NCBI GenBank assembly: GCA_023957215.1
Contig: JAMLHH010000015.1
Span: 1 to 64,000, forward strand
Length of the DNA: 64,000 nt
DNA from: Chitinophagales bacterium
GTDB lineage: Bacteria; Bacteroidota; Bacteroidia; Chitinophagales; JADIYW01
Direction of reading: 5' to 3'
In this document: positions 55,732-64,000 of the stretch, in pieces
Numbering within the stretch: position 1 is the stretch's first letter
Layout: each line of letters opens with the position of its first letter
Program-made: the position numbers and the translations under genes
Notes under the pieces: generated by a model
Databases searched by the model: none
Told to the model about the DNA's origin: nothing
Seen by the model: only the letters and a program-made list of their open reading frames with translations

Positions 55732-56684
55732 AACTTTTCTGTTTTTGATTTTTGTATAAATAATGAATTAATAGATTTAAACTCGTGTGCGTTCCTGATA
55801 GCTCTTGCAAATAAAGAATCTACGGACAGGACTTTAATTTTCTCAGATTCCCTTTTTAAAGGAATGGTATCACAGACCACTAACTCTAACAGATCCGAAT
55901 CTTCGATGCGTTCATAAGCTTTTCCTGAAAGTACGGGATGTGTAATCAGTGCTCTGACACTTGAAGCACCATTTTCCATGATGAGATTAGCTGCTGTCGT
56001 TAATGTACCTCCGGTGTCGATTAAATCATCTACCAAAACTACATTTTTCCCACTGACATCACCTATCAAACGCATAGATTCTACTTCATTGGCTCTCGTT
56101 CTATGTTTATCGCAAATTACCAAATCTCCGCCTAAGATATTAGAATAAGATCTGGCTCTTTTGATACTACCTACGTCAGGTGAAGCCCAACACAAATTGG
56201 GAATATCCAAACTTTCTACATAAGGAATAAAAATAGCAGATGCATCCAAGTGATCTACCGGAATATTGAAGAAACCTTGAATTTGAGGTGCATGTAAGTC
56301 CATCGTCATGATACGGTTGGCACCTGCTGCCGTTAATAGGTCTGCGACTAATTTTGCACCGATAGCCACTCTAGGCTTGTCTTTTCTGTCCTGGCGTGCT
56401 AATCCAAAATAGGGAACTACGGCAATGATATATCCTGCCGATGCACGTTTGGCAGCATCCACTAACATTAACAGTTCCATTAAATTGTCAGATGGAGAGA
56501 AAGTAGATTGAATGATAAAAACAAATGAACCTCTGACGGACTCTTGTATGATAGGTTCAAATTCGCCATCACTAAATTGTAAAACTTCAACATCCGTCAG
56601 ACTGTCACCATAGCTCTTGCTGATTTTTTCGGCCAAACTAAGTGTTGCTCTTCCGGAGATAATTTTTACATCTGGTAAGACCAT
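55728..56684 (-). CDS. prs: ribose-phosphate pyrophosphokinase
   Basis: A 318-residue PRPP synthase that provides phosphoribosyl pyrophosphate for nucleotides, His and Trp. LMLVDAAKRASAGYIIAVVPYFGLARQDRK is divided between the ATP and flexible loops. TMDLHAPQIQGFFNIPVDHL is the metal-binding block. VVLVDDLIDTGGTL is the PRPP-binding loop. Length is typical. A -7 box TATCTTTG lies at 56715-56708 on the minus strand, 23 bp upstream of the ATG. Confidence 0.97.
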   Translation of the reverse strand: MVLPDVKIISGRATLSLAEKISKSYGDSLTDVEVLQFSDGEFEPIIQESVRGSFVFIIQSTFSPSDNLMELLMLVDAAKRASAGYIIAVVPYFGLARQDRKDKPRVAIGAKLVADLLTAAGANRIMTMDLHAPQIQGFFNIPVDHLDASAIFIPYVESLDIPNLCWASPDVGSIKRARSYSNILGGDLVICDKHRTRANEVESMRLIGDVSGKNVVLVDDLIDTGGTLTTAANLIMENGASSVRALITHPVLSGKAYERIEDSDLLELVVCDTIPLKRESEKIKVLSVDSLFARAIRNAHEFKSINSLFIQKSKTEKL

Positions 56685-56707
56685 AGAAGTGTTTTATTAT
56701 TACGGTG

Positions 56708-56715
56708 CAAAGATA
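56708..56715 (-). promoter_or_regulatory. -7 box of prs-rplY
   Basis: TATCTTTG on the minus strand matches TAnnTTTG, 23 bp upstream of the prs start. Confidence 0.55.
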
Positions 56716-56803
56716 GTATTAAAAATACGAATAAGAATGAATAATTTGATTTCATTTTCATCAAATTGTTAACACTTTGCGTTGTTGATAAATGTTAGAC
56801 TTA

Positions 56804-57811
56804 TTAGGATGCGTCGTACATCTGCCGCCAAGGTTGTGCTTGTTCCAATTCATAAGACAATTCTAAAAGCAATCTCTCTTGTCCGTCAGTTGCCGCAAAT
56901 TGAACACCCACAGGCATATCGTTGCTGTCAATTCCCATTGGCAAACAAATAGATGGAGCACCGGAAATGTTTTGCATACCCGGGAAAGGCGCAAAATTAG
57001 CCGTCTTTTCTACAATTTCCCTTGGTGGTAAATGTGGTGAAAAGAAACCGATTTTTGGAGTAGGAAGTGTAGTGACCGGAATCATTAATACATCGTATTG
57101 ACTCATCAATTCATTTTCTTTTTCCTTGATTTTTGTTTTTAAAACCCTTAAAGTTTCGGGAAATTTAAAAATATCTTTTTCAAAACGTTTCATCAACCCA
57201 TAACTAAAAGGTTCTACTTCTTTAGGTGGGATGGTTGCACCAAACATGAGTGGACTGAAACGAATCATCATAAAAGCCAAAAATCCGTAATAATTGAGAT
57301 AATATTGTTTCATTTTCTCTACGTTATACGGCATGGGTATCATCTCTACATAATGTCCTAAAGATTCTAAAAGTTTTGCGGTTTCTTGTTGTACTCTATT
57401 GATATCATCGTGCATATGACCGGTTTCTCCAATAGGTGGGTTTTCAAAAAACGCAATTTTTAGTCTTCTTTTCAGAGGGGCTGTTACATTTCCGATGGCA
57501 GGAAATTTTGGATTTTTGTAAAACTTTTCTGCTTCAGCGTAAAAAGCAGCCGTATCTCTTACACTTCGTGTCAAGACTCCTTCGTAAACCATATTGATGG
57601 GCAGGAATTTTGTGCCGTCGTGATTGACTAATCTTTCTCTTGTTGGTTTTAAACCTACTAATCCACAACAGTTGGCAGGGATTCTGGTAGAGCCGGCACC
57701 ATCATTTGCCTGTGCGATAGCTACCGCTCCACTGGTTACCAAGCTGGCTGATCCCGATGAAGATCCCAATATGTGTAATCGGTATTCCATGGATTGCGCG
57801 TGATACCCCAT
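56804..57811 (-). pseudogene. amidase, C-terminal part of frameshifted gene
   Basis: A frame of 335 codons; real amidase sequence starts at about 57769 with GSSSGSASLVTSGAVAIA, the cis-Ser loop of the amidase signature. The nucleophile region is GAGSTRIPANCCGLVGLKPTR. The C-terminus ends with SICLPMGIDSNDMPVGVQFA as in the family. The first ~14 codons are out-of-frame overlap with the N-terminal piece. The whole gene (56804-58221) is 1418 bp, one base short of a whole number of codons. With that base restored, it is a 472-residue amidase. Confidence 0.8.
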
Positions 57812-58221
57812 CTTTCATTTTCCGTACTACAAATCAATCCTAATTCAGGCATGGTGGATTTGCCGATGTAACTAAGTCCTGTAGATAATAATTGATCTAC
57901 AAAAGCACTGTTCTTCTTTGCCGGTTTGGCTTTAAAAACTCCGGTACCGTGTTGCGTTGGATATCCTTTTAAATCACAATTGTCTTTGATAAGTGTAGGT
58001 ACACCATAGAAAAAACCTTTAACGTTGGCACCTTTGGCGTGTAGAGCTTCGTCATAGGTTTTGATGACCATTGCATTCAGAGCAGGATTGACTTTTTCTA
58101 TTCTGTTAATAGTTGCCTCTACGACTTCGTGAATACTGATGTCTTTGTTTTTGATAGCTTGTGCTATGGATGTCGCATCCCTGTTTCCTAATACGTCATC
58201 TGTAAATGCATGTATGCGCAT
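57736..58221 (-). pseudogene. amidase, N-terminal part of frameshifted gene
   Basis: Codons 1-149 encode a normal amidase N-terminus: SIAQAIKNKDISIHEVVEATINRI, the catalytic Lys in GVPTLIKDNCD, and TRNPWNTDYT, after which the family expects P-G-G-S-S. Here the frame leaves that path and ends after a short nonsense tail. The missing base is near 57777-57785. Amidases of this class hydrolyse varied amides; GatA identity is not supported, because no gatB or gatC is adjacent. A sequencing error is possible. Confidence 0.8.
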
Positions 58222-58310
58222 GTTCGTGTTTTTTTAATGAAAAATGAAAGCTTTGATGAAAGTTTAAAATGATAAATTTATAAAGTGTATCGTCATCGAA
58301 AATCTAAGGC

Positions 58311-58733
58311 TTATTTGGATGTTCGAGTCCAAGTATTCTTTTTTCCTAAAAAGGTTCCACATATATTTCCTTTTAAGAATAAAGTTCCGTCAGGATTCAT
58401 TTTTATTTTCCCGCAATATTCTTTTCCGTCTTTATAAACCTTTCCATTGGGCCATTCTGTCTTGTCGTTGTCCCAAGTGAAACCCCAAACGTAATCTTTA
58501 CCGATAACGGACTCATTTCTCTTTTTAGGGTCTTTATTATAGATATCTTTCTGGTTGGGATTTTTATGCCAGATACATTTCCCTCTCAATTCTCCATTTG
58601 AAGTTTTGTATAATTCGATTTTGGCATCTTTATCTTGCACTAACCATACTCCTAAAACTTCATCGCCGTTAGATGCATAAGCTATGACAGCTGTGAAAGC
58701 CACCATTAAGAATAAAAATACTTTATTCATCAT
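58311..58733 (-). CDS. DUF2147 domain-containing periplasmic protein
   Basis: A 140-residue exported protein with signal peptide ending near AYA (residue 20). The DUF2147 domain runs from GVWLVQDKDAKIELYK to the end, including RGKCIWHKNPNQKD, GFTWDNDKTEWPNGKVYKDG and GTLFLKGNICGTFLG. The family is common in Bacteroidota and Proteobacteria and has no defined function. Monocistronic as far as visible. Confidence 0.87.
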   Translation of the reverse strand: MMNKVFLFLMVAFTAVIAYASNGDEVLGVWLVQDKDAKIELYKTSNGELRGKCIWHKNPNQKDIYNKDPKKRNESVIGKDYVWGFTWDNDKTEWPNGKVYKDGKEYCGKIKMNPDGTLFLKGNICGTFLGKKNTWTRTSK

Positions 58734-58856
58734 TTTTTAAATTTTAGACAATATAATTGATTTTCTCATTAGAGTTTAATAAATATGAATAAAATAATTG
58801 GATTATATCGAAGGCGATATATTCAATATGAATCATTTGATAAAAAGTTGCTTTGA

Positions 58857-59771
58857 TTAGAGGTTGGGAGAAACTTCCAAAGTTTTGAGATATTCTTGCC
58901 TTTGCATTTGAGCTTCTAAAATCTCTTCCAAATATGGTTGGATAATATGATTCATACTGTCTTGCGTATAAATCATTGACTGTGGATTTTGTATCAAATC
59001 GTGCCAAGGTGCCGGCTGATCAAACCGGTATTTTCCATATACAATGACCGGTGTACCTTTTGCTGCTAATTGGTCATTTTTTAAAATCCATTGATTTGCC
59101 CAATTGTATAAAAAATAAGCATGATGATTCAGTAATCTCAGACAACTGTGAGAAGCAGGATAACCGGGCAAGCCATACTGGTGAAAACCAATTCCCTCAT
59201 AATTACTGATATTAAAATTCCAATTTAATATCCAACTTCTATCGACTGTACTTCTGCTTTGTCTTGCTTTCCAATTGGTAAAATACAGTTTTGGAGGTGT
59301 GGGATGTGTCTGTCTTCCACTATTTGTCTGCCCTTGTAAGACGAGTTTTCCATTTTCGTATGCTCCAAAAGCTTGAAACGGATTGGAAAAGATGATAATT
59401 TTGGATATATCTTTGAGTAGTGCAATTTCTTTTGGGAAAGGCATATAAGCATCCAAATCTAAGTCATATCTGTCGGGGACTACTACACTGTCTAATCTTT
59501 TTAGGTAAGTACTGTCTGTCCTGTTGATAGCTATTAGAATATCTAAATGTTGTAAACCTTCGAAAGTTGTATCTTCTTTTCCGGACCAATCAGGTTTGTG
59601 TATTATTTGATAATGAATTTCAGGATGACTCTCTACGGGTTGGGGTTCATCCTTGGTGTCTTCTACCTTCTCAGCCAATGGAGCTTCATTAGCAATTTCG
59701 GCTTTGGTACTGTTATTTTTACAAGAAACCCACAATAAAGTCATCATAAAAAGAGTGTAGAAAAACTGCAT
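58857..59771 (-). CDS. L,D-transpeptidase (YkuD) lipoprotein
   Basis: A 304-residue lipoprotein with lipobox VSCK at residue 17. The YkuD catalytic domain occupies about 105-245. Its signature H-x(n)-SH-x-C-x-R is present as FHQYGLPGYPASHSCLRL, with the catalytic Cys in SHSCLRL (Ser where most members have Gly). It would act on peptidoglycan crosslinks or lipoprotein attachment in the periplasm. A -7 box TATCTTTG lies at 59798-59791 on the minus strand. Confidence 0.88.
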   Translation of the reverse strand: MQFFYTLFMMTLLWVSCKNNSTKAEIANEAPLAEKVEDTKDEPQPVESHPEIHYQIIHKPDWSGKEDTTFEGLQHLDILIAINRTDSTYLKRLDSVVVPDRYDLDLDAYMPFPKEIALLKDISKIIIFSNPFQAFGAYENGKLVLQGQTNSGRQTHPTPPKLYFTNWKARQSRSTVDRSWILNWNFNISNYEGIGFHQYGLPGYPASHSCLRLLNHHAYFLYNWANQWILKNDQLAAKGTPVIVYGKYRFDQPAPWHDLIQNPQSMIYTQDSMNHIIQPYLEEILEAQMQRQEYLKTLEVSPNL

Positions 59772-59790
59772 GGTTTACAAATATTTATGA

Positions 59791-59798
59791 CAAAGATA
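59791..59798 (-). promoter_or_regulatory. -7 box of the L,D-transpeptidase gene
   Basis: TATCTTTG on the minus strand matches TAnnTTTG, 19 bp upstream of the start codon. Confidence 0.55.
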
Positions 59799-60039
59799 TA
59801 GAAAATTCTATGTCATATTTTTTATTGTTTTGTAACCCTATTTTAGCCTATACCTAAATTCCGCACGACTAATTTTTGGTTAGCTGATTTATTTTACAAG
59901 TAGGTTTTTACCTCTATGAGTAGGTTTGGTATGGGCTTTGGTATCCCAAAATCTAATTTTTGAACACAACTTCCCCTACCCAGTTCTGTCACTTGATAGC
60001 TAACTCAGGAGAGCTTTTTGTTTAGATTAAACTCATTTG

Positions 60040-61270
60040 TTTAAGCCAGAGTTAAACTATTTCAATCCGCTTCGTTTTAGGTGGCAAATCATAGTAGGTG
60101 CTTCTGCCAGTTTTGACTATTTTAAGAGGAATACAAATGACTTAAAAATAAACTTCTTTAACTGAAGAAGTATCTATCCTCTACCAGACCAACAAATGAG
60201 TTTATAATGAACCGATAAAGAATATAGGCAAAAGCCGTACGATTAGGTAAACGGTATTATACTCTTAAGTCACTATGAGGTATGTATTTCCAGTTGAAGT
60301 CATTGTTTTTGAATGAAACACACGTTCACTGCCTCCTCTTTTATTGTAGAAAATGATGGCGTCTCGTTCGAAATCGCCCAGTCATTGGTGATGATTGATG
60401 CAAATGTAAGCATCACCAGTAAAAGCATTGGTTTGCCCTTGCGAATTGGGTTGCCTATAAGCAATTATACGGATGGGTACGCTTCCTGAAGTTATATCCC
60501 ATACTATTGGTTTGATAGTTTTCACTCCAATCGTACAGCTATTCCAATTTTCTAATTTAGAAATTGCAGACAAGAGATTTTCAGATTGATTGGCTCTGAT
60601 GAAAAAGTGAGTACCCATCTGATGGAAAAAACCGGTTACTCTCTTCTTTGATGTAAGAACCACTGTCCATCCGTGCTCTTTGTGGATGGATACCTTCTGC
60701 TTTTAATAACTCAATATCTCTTTATGAGTAGCAAGTTGCTCGGTCTTCACGTTGAAGTTTTCCATTTCTGCCTTCAATCGAGGAAATATCTTCGATATTG
60801 CAACACCAGAGAAATATCCTCGTAGCCCTTTATAACTGTAGGTTGCATCGTATTTTTCAGCCGGAGTGAATTACACATAATCACGCACTGGGTGTCTTAT
60901 CTGAGGAGTCAATCTGTTTAAATTGATTGTCTTGGCCAAAAGATTCATACGAGTGTTGATATTGACTTTATTCTCTTTACCTATTTGGTTTGCAGGAAAT
61001 CACAACAGACAATTCTTATTTGCTCTTAGAATTGTATCTGCTGATGGAATTCTCGATTCCTTCAGACGGATTAAGTGTGTTTTCTCGAATGTAGTTAACG
61101 TCTTCGGTTGCACTCCCACCGCAAAATGTTGTGTAGATTGAGCTTAACAGTGATATCAGAATAATCGTATTTTTGGCCTGTATGCCTCTACTACCCAGCT
61201 CGTTATCATATAGAAATCTGCAACTCCATGCTTAGAATAGGTGGCAATCATTGCTATTCGCCAAAGAACT
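60040..61270 (-). pseudogene. IS1380-family transposase relic
   Basis: A heavily frameshifted transposase on the minus strand. Recognisable pieces in order are NELGSRGIQAK (about 61210), TTFCGGSATEDVNYIREN (about 61110), NINTRMNLLAKTINL (about 60960), YDATYSYKGLRGYFSGVA (about 60850), NFNVKTEQLATHKEI (about 60750), RMDSGSYIKEE with the catalytic Asp (about 60680), THFFIRANQSENLLSAI (about 60610), and ERVFHSKNNDFNWKYIPHSDL (about 60310). A C-terminal end like the family lies near 60110. Stops and shifts separate nearly every piece. The boundaries are approximate. Confidence 0.7.
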
Positions 61271-61529
61271 TATATTTGAATTCAATGTTTTGTACATATC
61301 ACTAAAGTAGTGAAAAACATTGGAAGGCTTGCAGCTTCTGCAAGCCTTTATTTATGAAGCTTTCAAGAGGTTATTGTGAATAACGCTTGCGGAATTTAGG
61401 CTATAAGGAAGTTTGTGTTTAAAATTTAAAATCGTTGTTTTTCAGAGATTCTTTAAAAGCACGAAGTTTTTAAAATAGAATGACTTCGTACTTTAAAAAC
61501 TTCGTAAAATTATATTGGATTTTTCTCCT
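61271..61529. other. intergenic region without a visible gene
   Basis: About 260 bp between the IS1380 relic and the PepSY-like gene. It contains two short inverted repeats (AGGCTTGCAG / CTGCAAGCCT at 61325-61348, and GAAGTTTTTAAA / TTTAAAAACTTC at 61461-61503). The first, followed by T, looks like a terminator. Confidence 0.5.
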
Positions 61530-61994
61530 TTAATGGTTGTCCTCTACAGACTGGAAATTTCCATTTGAGTCAAAATGTAAGTCAATATCATTATTTAGCT
61601 CAATCTCATAACCATAAGTTTCATAATCTACTTCTACGATAAATAAATTAGGATAGTGAGCTTGTACGTATTCCAATATATTTTTGGGGAGAAGACCGTC
61701 AGGGATTCTTTGATGATTGCCATCAATATCTGTTACTTTCCCATTGGCATCAAATTCTATTTCAAAACCATTGTCTAATTTGATTTCATAGACTGTACCA
61801 TCGTTATCGGGTGTTATTTTTTTCTCGATTTTAATGATTTTGGCATTGGGAAAATACTCACTGATAATGGTTTGGGATGTGTTGGGAATATTGTTATTGT
61901 TTGTTGGTGTCTGCGCCGTTCCATCTTTTTTACAAGCGATGAATGAAAAGATAAATGTTGCTAAGACGATGATTTTAAAAAAGTGCGATTTCAT
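61530..61994 (-). CDS. PepSY-like lipoprotein
   Basis: A 154-residue lipoprotein with lipobox IACK at about residue 21, followed by one PepSY-like (PF11396-type) unit with two halves. Repeated motifs show as YEIKLDNGFEIEFDANGKVTDID and YEIELNNDIDLHFDSNGNFQSVE. These proteins are periplasmic and usually sit next to two-component systems. It lies about 45 bp after a paralogous gene and shares its orientation with the kinase gene upstream. Function is unknown; sensing or metal-related roles are speculative. Confidence 0.82.
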   Translation of the reverse strand: MKSHFFKIIVLATFIFSFIACKKDGTAQTPTNNNNIPNTSQTIISEYFPNAKIIKIEKKITPDNDGTVYEIKLDNGFEIEFDANGKVTDIDGNHQRIPDGLLPKNILEYVQAHYPNLFIVEVDYETYGYEIELNNDIDLHFDSNGNFQSVEDNH

Positions 61995-62040
61995 ATTTAA
62001 TAAATTTTATTGGTGAAAGATTCTATTTGTTTAAAAGATA

Positions 62041-62493
62041 TTAGTCGTCTATTTTGATGAAGTTTCCTTTGCTATCAAATTCTAATTCTAAACGATTATT
62101 CAATTTGACTTCATATTTCCAAGTTTTCTTTTCAATTTCAACGATTTGTGTAGTTGGGAAATTTTTGGCGATATAGTTTTTGATTTCAGGTAAAATAAAA
62201 CCTGAGGGGATTGCTTTGTATTTTCCTTCTACCTCTTTCCAATTTCCTTCACTGTCAAATTCTATCTTAGTACGATCCTGAAAATAGACCTCATATTCTT
62301 TGACGAAATAATGTTTGGTTTTTTGGGTAATCACTTGCAGTTGATAATCTTTGAAATGTTTGCTAATAAAAGTTTGTGCTTCCTTAGGCAGCTCATTCAA
62401 TTGCAAGACAGTCTTTTGGGCGTATAATTGTAAGCCCATGAATAACAAGGTTATCGTGAAAATACCTTTCAAATAATACATGTTCTTTTTCAT
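62041..62493 (-). CDS. PepSY-like periplasmic protein
   Basis: A 150-residue exported protein with signal peptide ending near YAQ (residue 25), then a PepSY-like domain: PKEAQTFISKHFKDYQLQVI, EYEVYFQDRTKIEFDSEGNW, and YEVKLNNRLELEFDSKGNFI. It is a paralogue of the downstream lipoprotein. It lies about 93 bp after the histidine kinase gene, so kinase, regulator and both PepSY genes may form one regulon. Confidence 0.85.
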   Translation of the reverse strand: MKKNMYYLKGIFTITLLFMGLQLYAQKTVLQLNELPKEAQTFISKHFKDYQLQVITQKTKHYFVKEYEVYFQDRTKIEFDSEGNWKEVEGKYKAIPSGFILPEIKNYIAKNFPTTQIVEIEKKTWKYEVKLNNRLELEFDSKGNFIKIDD

Positions 62494-62586
62494 AATCTAT
62501 CATTTTATGATGAATAATTTTATTTACGATGACAAAGGTGTCACCCAAATCTGGAAAGAATTGGGAATCGCTTAGAAACAAAAGAA

Positions 62587-63861
62587 TTATTTTCTTTTTC
62601 TAAGAGCAAAAATGTGTTTGTCTTGATATTGATATTGAATAGAGAGGGCAGGATAAAGTTGAATTATCGTTTCTACAATAGAAAGACCGAGTCCGGTAGA
62701 TGATTTGCTTTGATTGTTTTTATAAAATCGTTTGAAAATCATTTGTTCGTCTAATTTCTGTTTACCCGGATTTTGAATATAAATGCTGTTCTTTTCTATT
62801 AATATTTTAATGACTGTTTGCTTTTCACTATGAGTAACTGCATTTTTAATCAAATTGAAAATAAGAATGTGTGCAAGTTCTTCATTCATCGAGAAATCAA
62901 AATTTCCATTTTCGATAATTTGAATATGAGCAGTTTTAAAATCGGAAAGCTCAGTCAGATTTTCTACAATAGAGTGTATCAACGGATTAAAATGTATCAA
63001 TTTCTTTTCAGGAAATTGCCCACTTGAAATTTTTGCTAAGGTCAGAAGTGACTTGTTTAAATTTTTTAGACGATAAACTGCCAGATAAACTTCATTGATT
63101 TTTTCTGCAATGGAGAACGAAATATTTTCATCCTCCATCAATAATTCTATTTTATTTGAAATAATGGAAAGTGGCGTTTGCAGCTCATGGGCAGCATTGC
63201 CGATAAAATCTTTTTGGTAATTGTAAATTTTTTCATTTCGCTGTGTCATACCGTACAATTCAACGTCTAACTCATTAAACTCTTTGATGGGAGATTGTAC
63301 ACTGAGGTAATTATTGGATTTATCAATTCGGTATATTTTTAATTTTTTTAGAATGGCATAAAATGGCCGGAGTGCTTTATCCAAAACAAAATAATTGATG
63401 AAAATAATACTGATGACTATTGAAAAATAGAGTACTATCAATGAAAGTAATAAATTTTGCAAAAACTCGTCATCTTCTAAAGTAGAAGCATACACTTCCA
63501 ACTGAAAATACTGATTATTAATGTGAAAGATAGTCTGTAACATTCGGGCAGGATATTCATTTCCCAGTTTGCCGATATTTACTTGGGTGCTGTAAATATG
63601 TATGTTTTCAGAATAATCCTCTCCGGGTAAAGGTGTAATCATAAAATTACCTATTCCAAATTCACGAGTATTCAGTATATCGGTATCTATTTTTGCATTT
63701 GCTATGATACGGTTTTTACTATTGTTTAAACTTTTATCAATGGTGTCATATACCTCTTTGATAATCAACCAATAAAAAGAGGCTGCCCAAATTGCAATAA
63801 TTATCAAAACGGCAATCAATAAGTATCGGTAAGTATAATATTTGAGCGTTCTTTCTTTCAT
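62587..63861 (-). CDS. sensor histidine kinase, membrane-bound
   Basis: A 424-residue two-component sensor. Two membrane spans (about 9-31 and 136-158) bracket a ~105-residue periplasmic sensor region. The HisKA domain has FIGNAAHELQTPLSI with the phospho-acceptor His. The HATPase domain shows the N box LIFNLIKNAVTHS, a short G1 region YIQNPGK, and G2 STGLGLSIVETII. Its ATG overlaps the stop of the upstream response regulator (ATGA). Signal unknown; the PepSY-like proteins downstream are candidate partners. Confidence 0.92.
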   Translation of the reverse strand: MKERTLKYYTYRYLLIAVLIIIAIWAASFYWLIIKEVYDTIDKSLNNSKNRIIANAKIDTDILNTREFGIGNFMITPLPGEDYSENIHIYSTQVNIGKLGNEYPARMLQTIFHINNQYFQLEVYASTLEDDEFLQNLLLSLIVLYFSIVISIIFINYFVLDKALRPFYAILKKLKIYRIDKSNNYLSVQSPIKEFNELDVELYGMTQRNEKIYNYQKDFIGNAAHELQTPLSIISNKIELLMEDENISFSIAEKINEVYLAVYRLKNLNKSLLTLAKISSGQFPEKKLIHFNPLIHSIVENLTELSDFKTAHIQIIENGNFDFSMNEELAHILIFNLIKNAVTHSEKQTVIKILIEKNSIYIQNPGKQKLDEQMIFKRFYKNNQSKSSTGLGLSIVETIIQLYPALSIQYQYQDKHIFALRKRK

Positions 63862-64000
63862 GAAAATTTATATCCTATTCCATAAACAGATTTGATATTG
63901 GCATCGGACTCAAATTGTTGAAGTTTCTTTCTGAGATTTTTGATTTGTGAATAGATAAAATCTAAGCTGTCAGCATCTTCGGTATGATCGCCCCAAACGT
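63858..64000 (-). CDS. response regulator, OmpR family (3' end only)
   Basis: Only the last ~46 codons are in the window: they encode VWGDHTEDADSLDFIYSQIK, then NLRKKL and SVYGIGYKFS. This is the end of an OmpR/PhoB winged-helix domain. The receiver domain lies beyond 64000. Its stop overlaps the kinase start by 2-3 bases, so the two are translated together as a normal two-component pair. Confidence 0.88.
   Translation of the reverse strand, partial: VWGDHTEDADSLDFIYSQIKNLRKKLQQFESDANIKSVYGIGYKFS

Overview
The window is chromosomal DNA from a member of the Bacteroidota, most likely an unclassified or environmental lineage. The evidence is low G+C, promoters of the Bacteroidota form (an upstream TTG and a -7 box TAnnTTTG, for example before tRNA-Lys and the ABC-F gene), many lipoproteins with a short lipobox, a malate:quinone oxidoreductase, PepSY-like periplasmic proteins, and a large type II-C Cas9. 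I cannot name the species.

Layout. Positions 1-2460 hold a minus-strand ECF sigma factor / YceI / thioredoxin / membrane-protein operon. Positions 2469-4562 hold a tyrosine integrase gene that was cut in two by an 894-bp integron-type gene cassette. Both junctions can be read to the base, and removing the cassette restores one reading frame. Then come a SWIM/SNF2 helicase with two compensating frameshifts (5188-8901), a DUF2461 protein, and a housekeeping block: pgsA-pgpA, birA, rsfS, ftsH, a YwqK-like lipoprotein, tRNA-Lys and tRNA-Leu, an acyl-CoA carboxylase beta subunit, an ABC-F ATPase, mqo, a nitrobindin-like protein, lon, a lysine/alanine-rich histone-H1-like protein, a triple-DUF2249 protein and a PadR/PspC pair.

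Positions 29274-39093 are a complete type II-C CRISPR-Cas locus: a divergent tracrRNA, cas9 (1497 codons), cas1, cas2 and an array of 50 repeats and 49 spacers on an exact 77-bp period. The anti-repeat fixes crRNA sense on the minus strand, convergent with the cas genes. Each repeat carries a near-consensus -33/-7 promoter placed so that transcription would begin at the spacer. The transcription-upstream end of the array abuts a truncated IS3-family transposase with no leader between them.

After the array: a hemerythrin-like protein, an HsdR-N-like nuclease domain, a small four-helix membrane protein, clpB, miaE, a putative sugar or amino-sugar catabolic operon (class III aminotransferase, FGGY kinase, two class II aldolase-like proteins), relics of IS4- and IS1380-family transposases, ndk, a DHH phosphoesterase, an FKBP lipoprotein, pdxJ, rplY (ctc)-prs, a frameshifted amidase, DUF2147, an L,D-transpeptidase, and finally two PepSY-like genes beside a histidine kinase and the 3' end of its response regulator, which is cut by the window edge.
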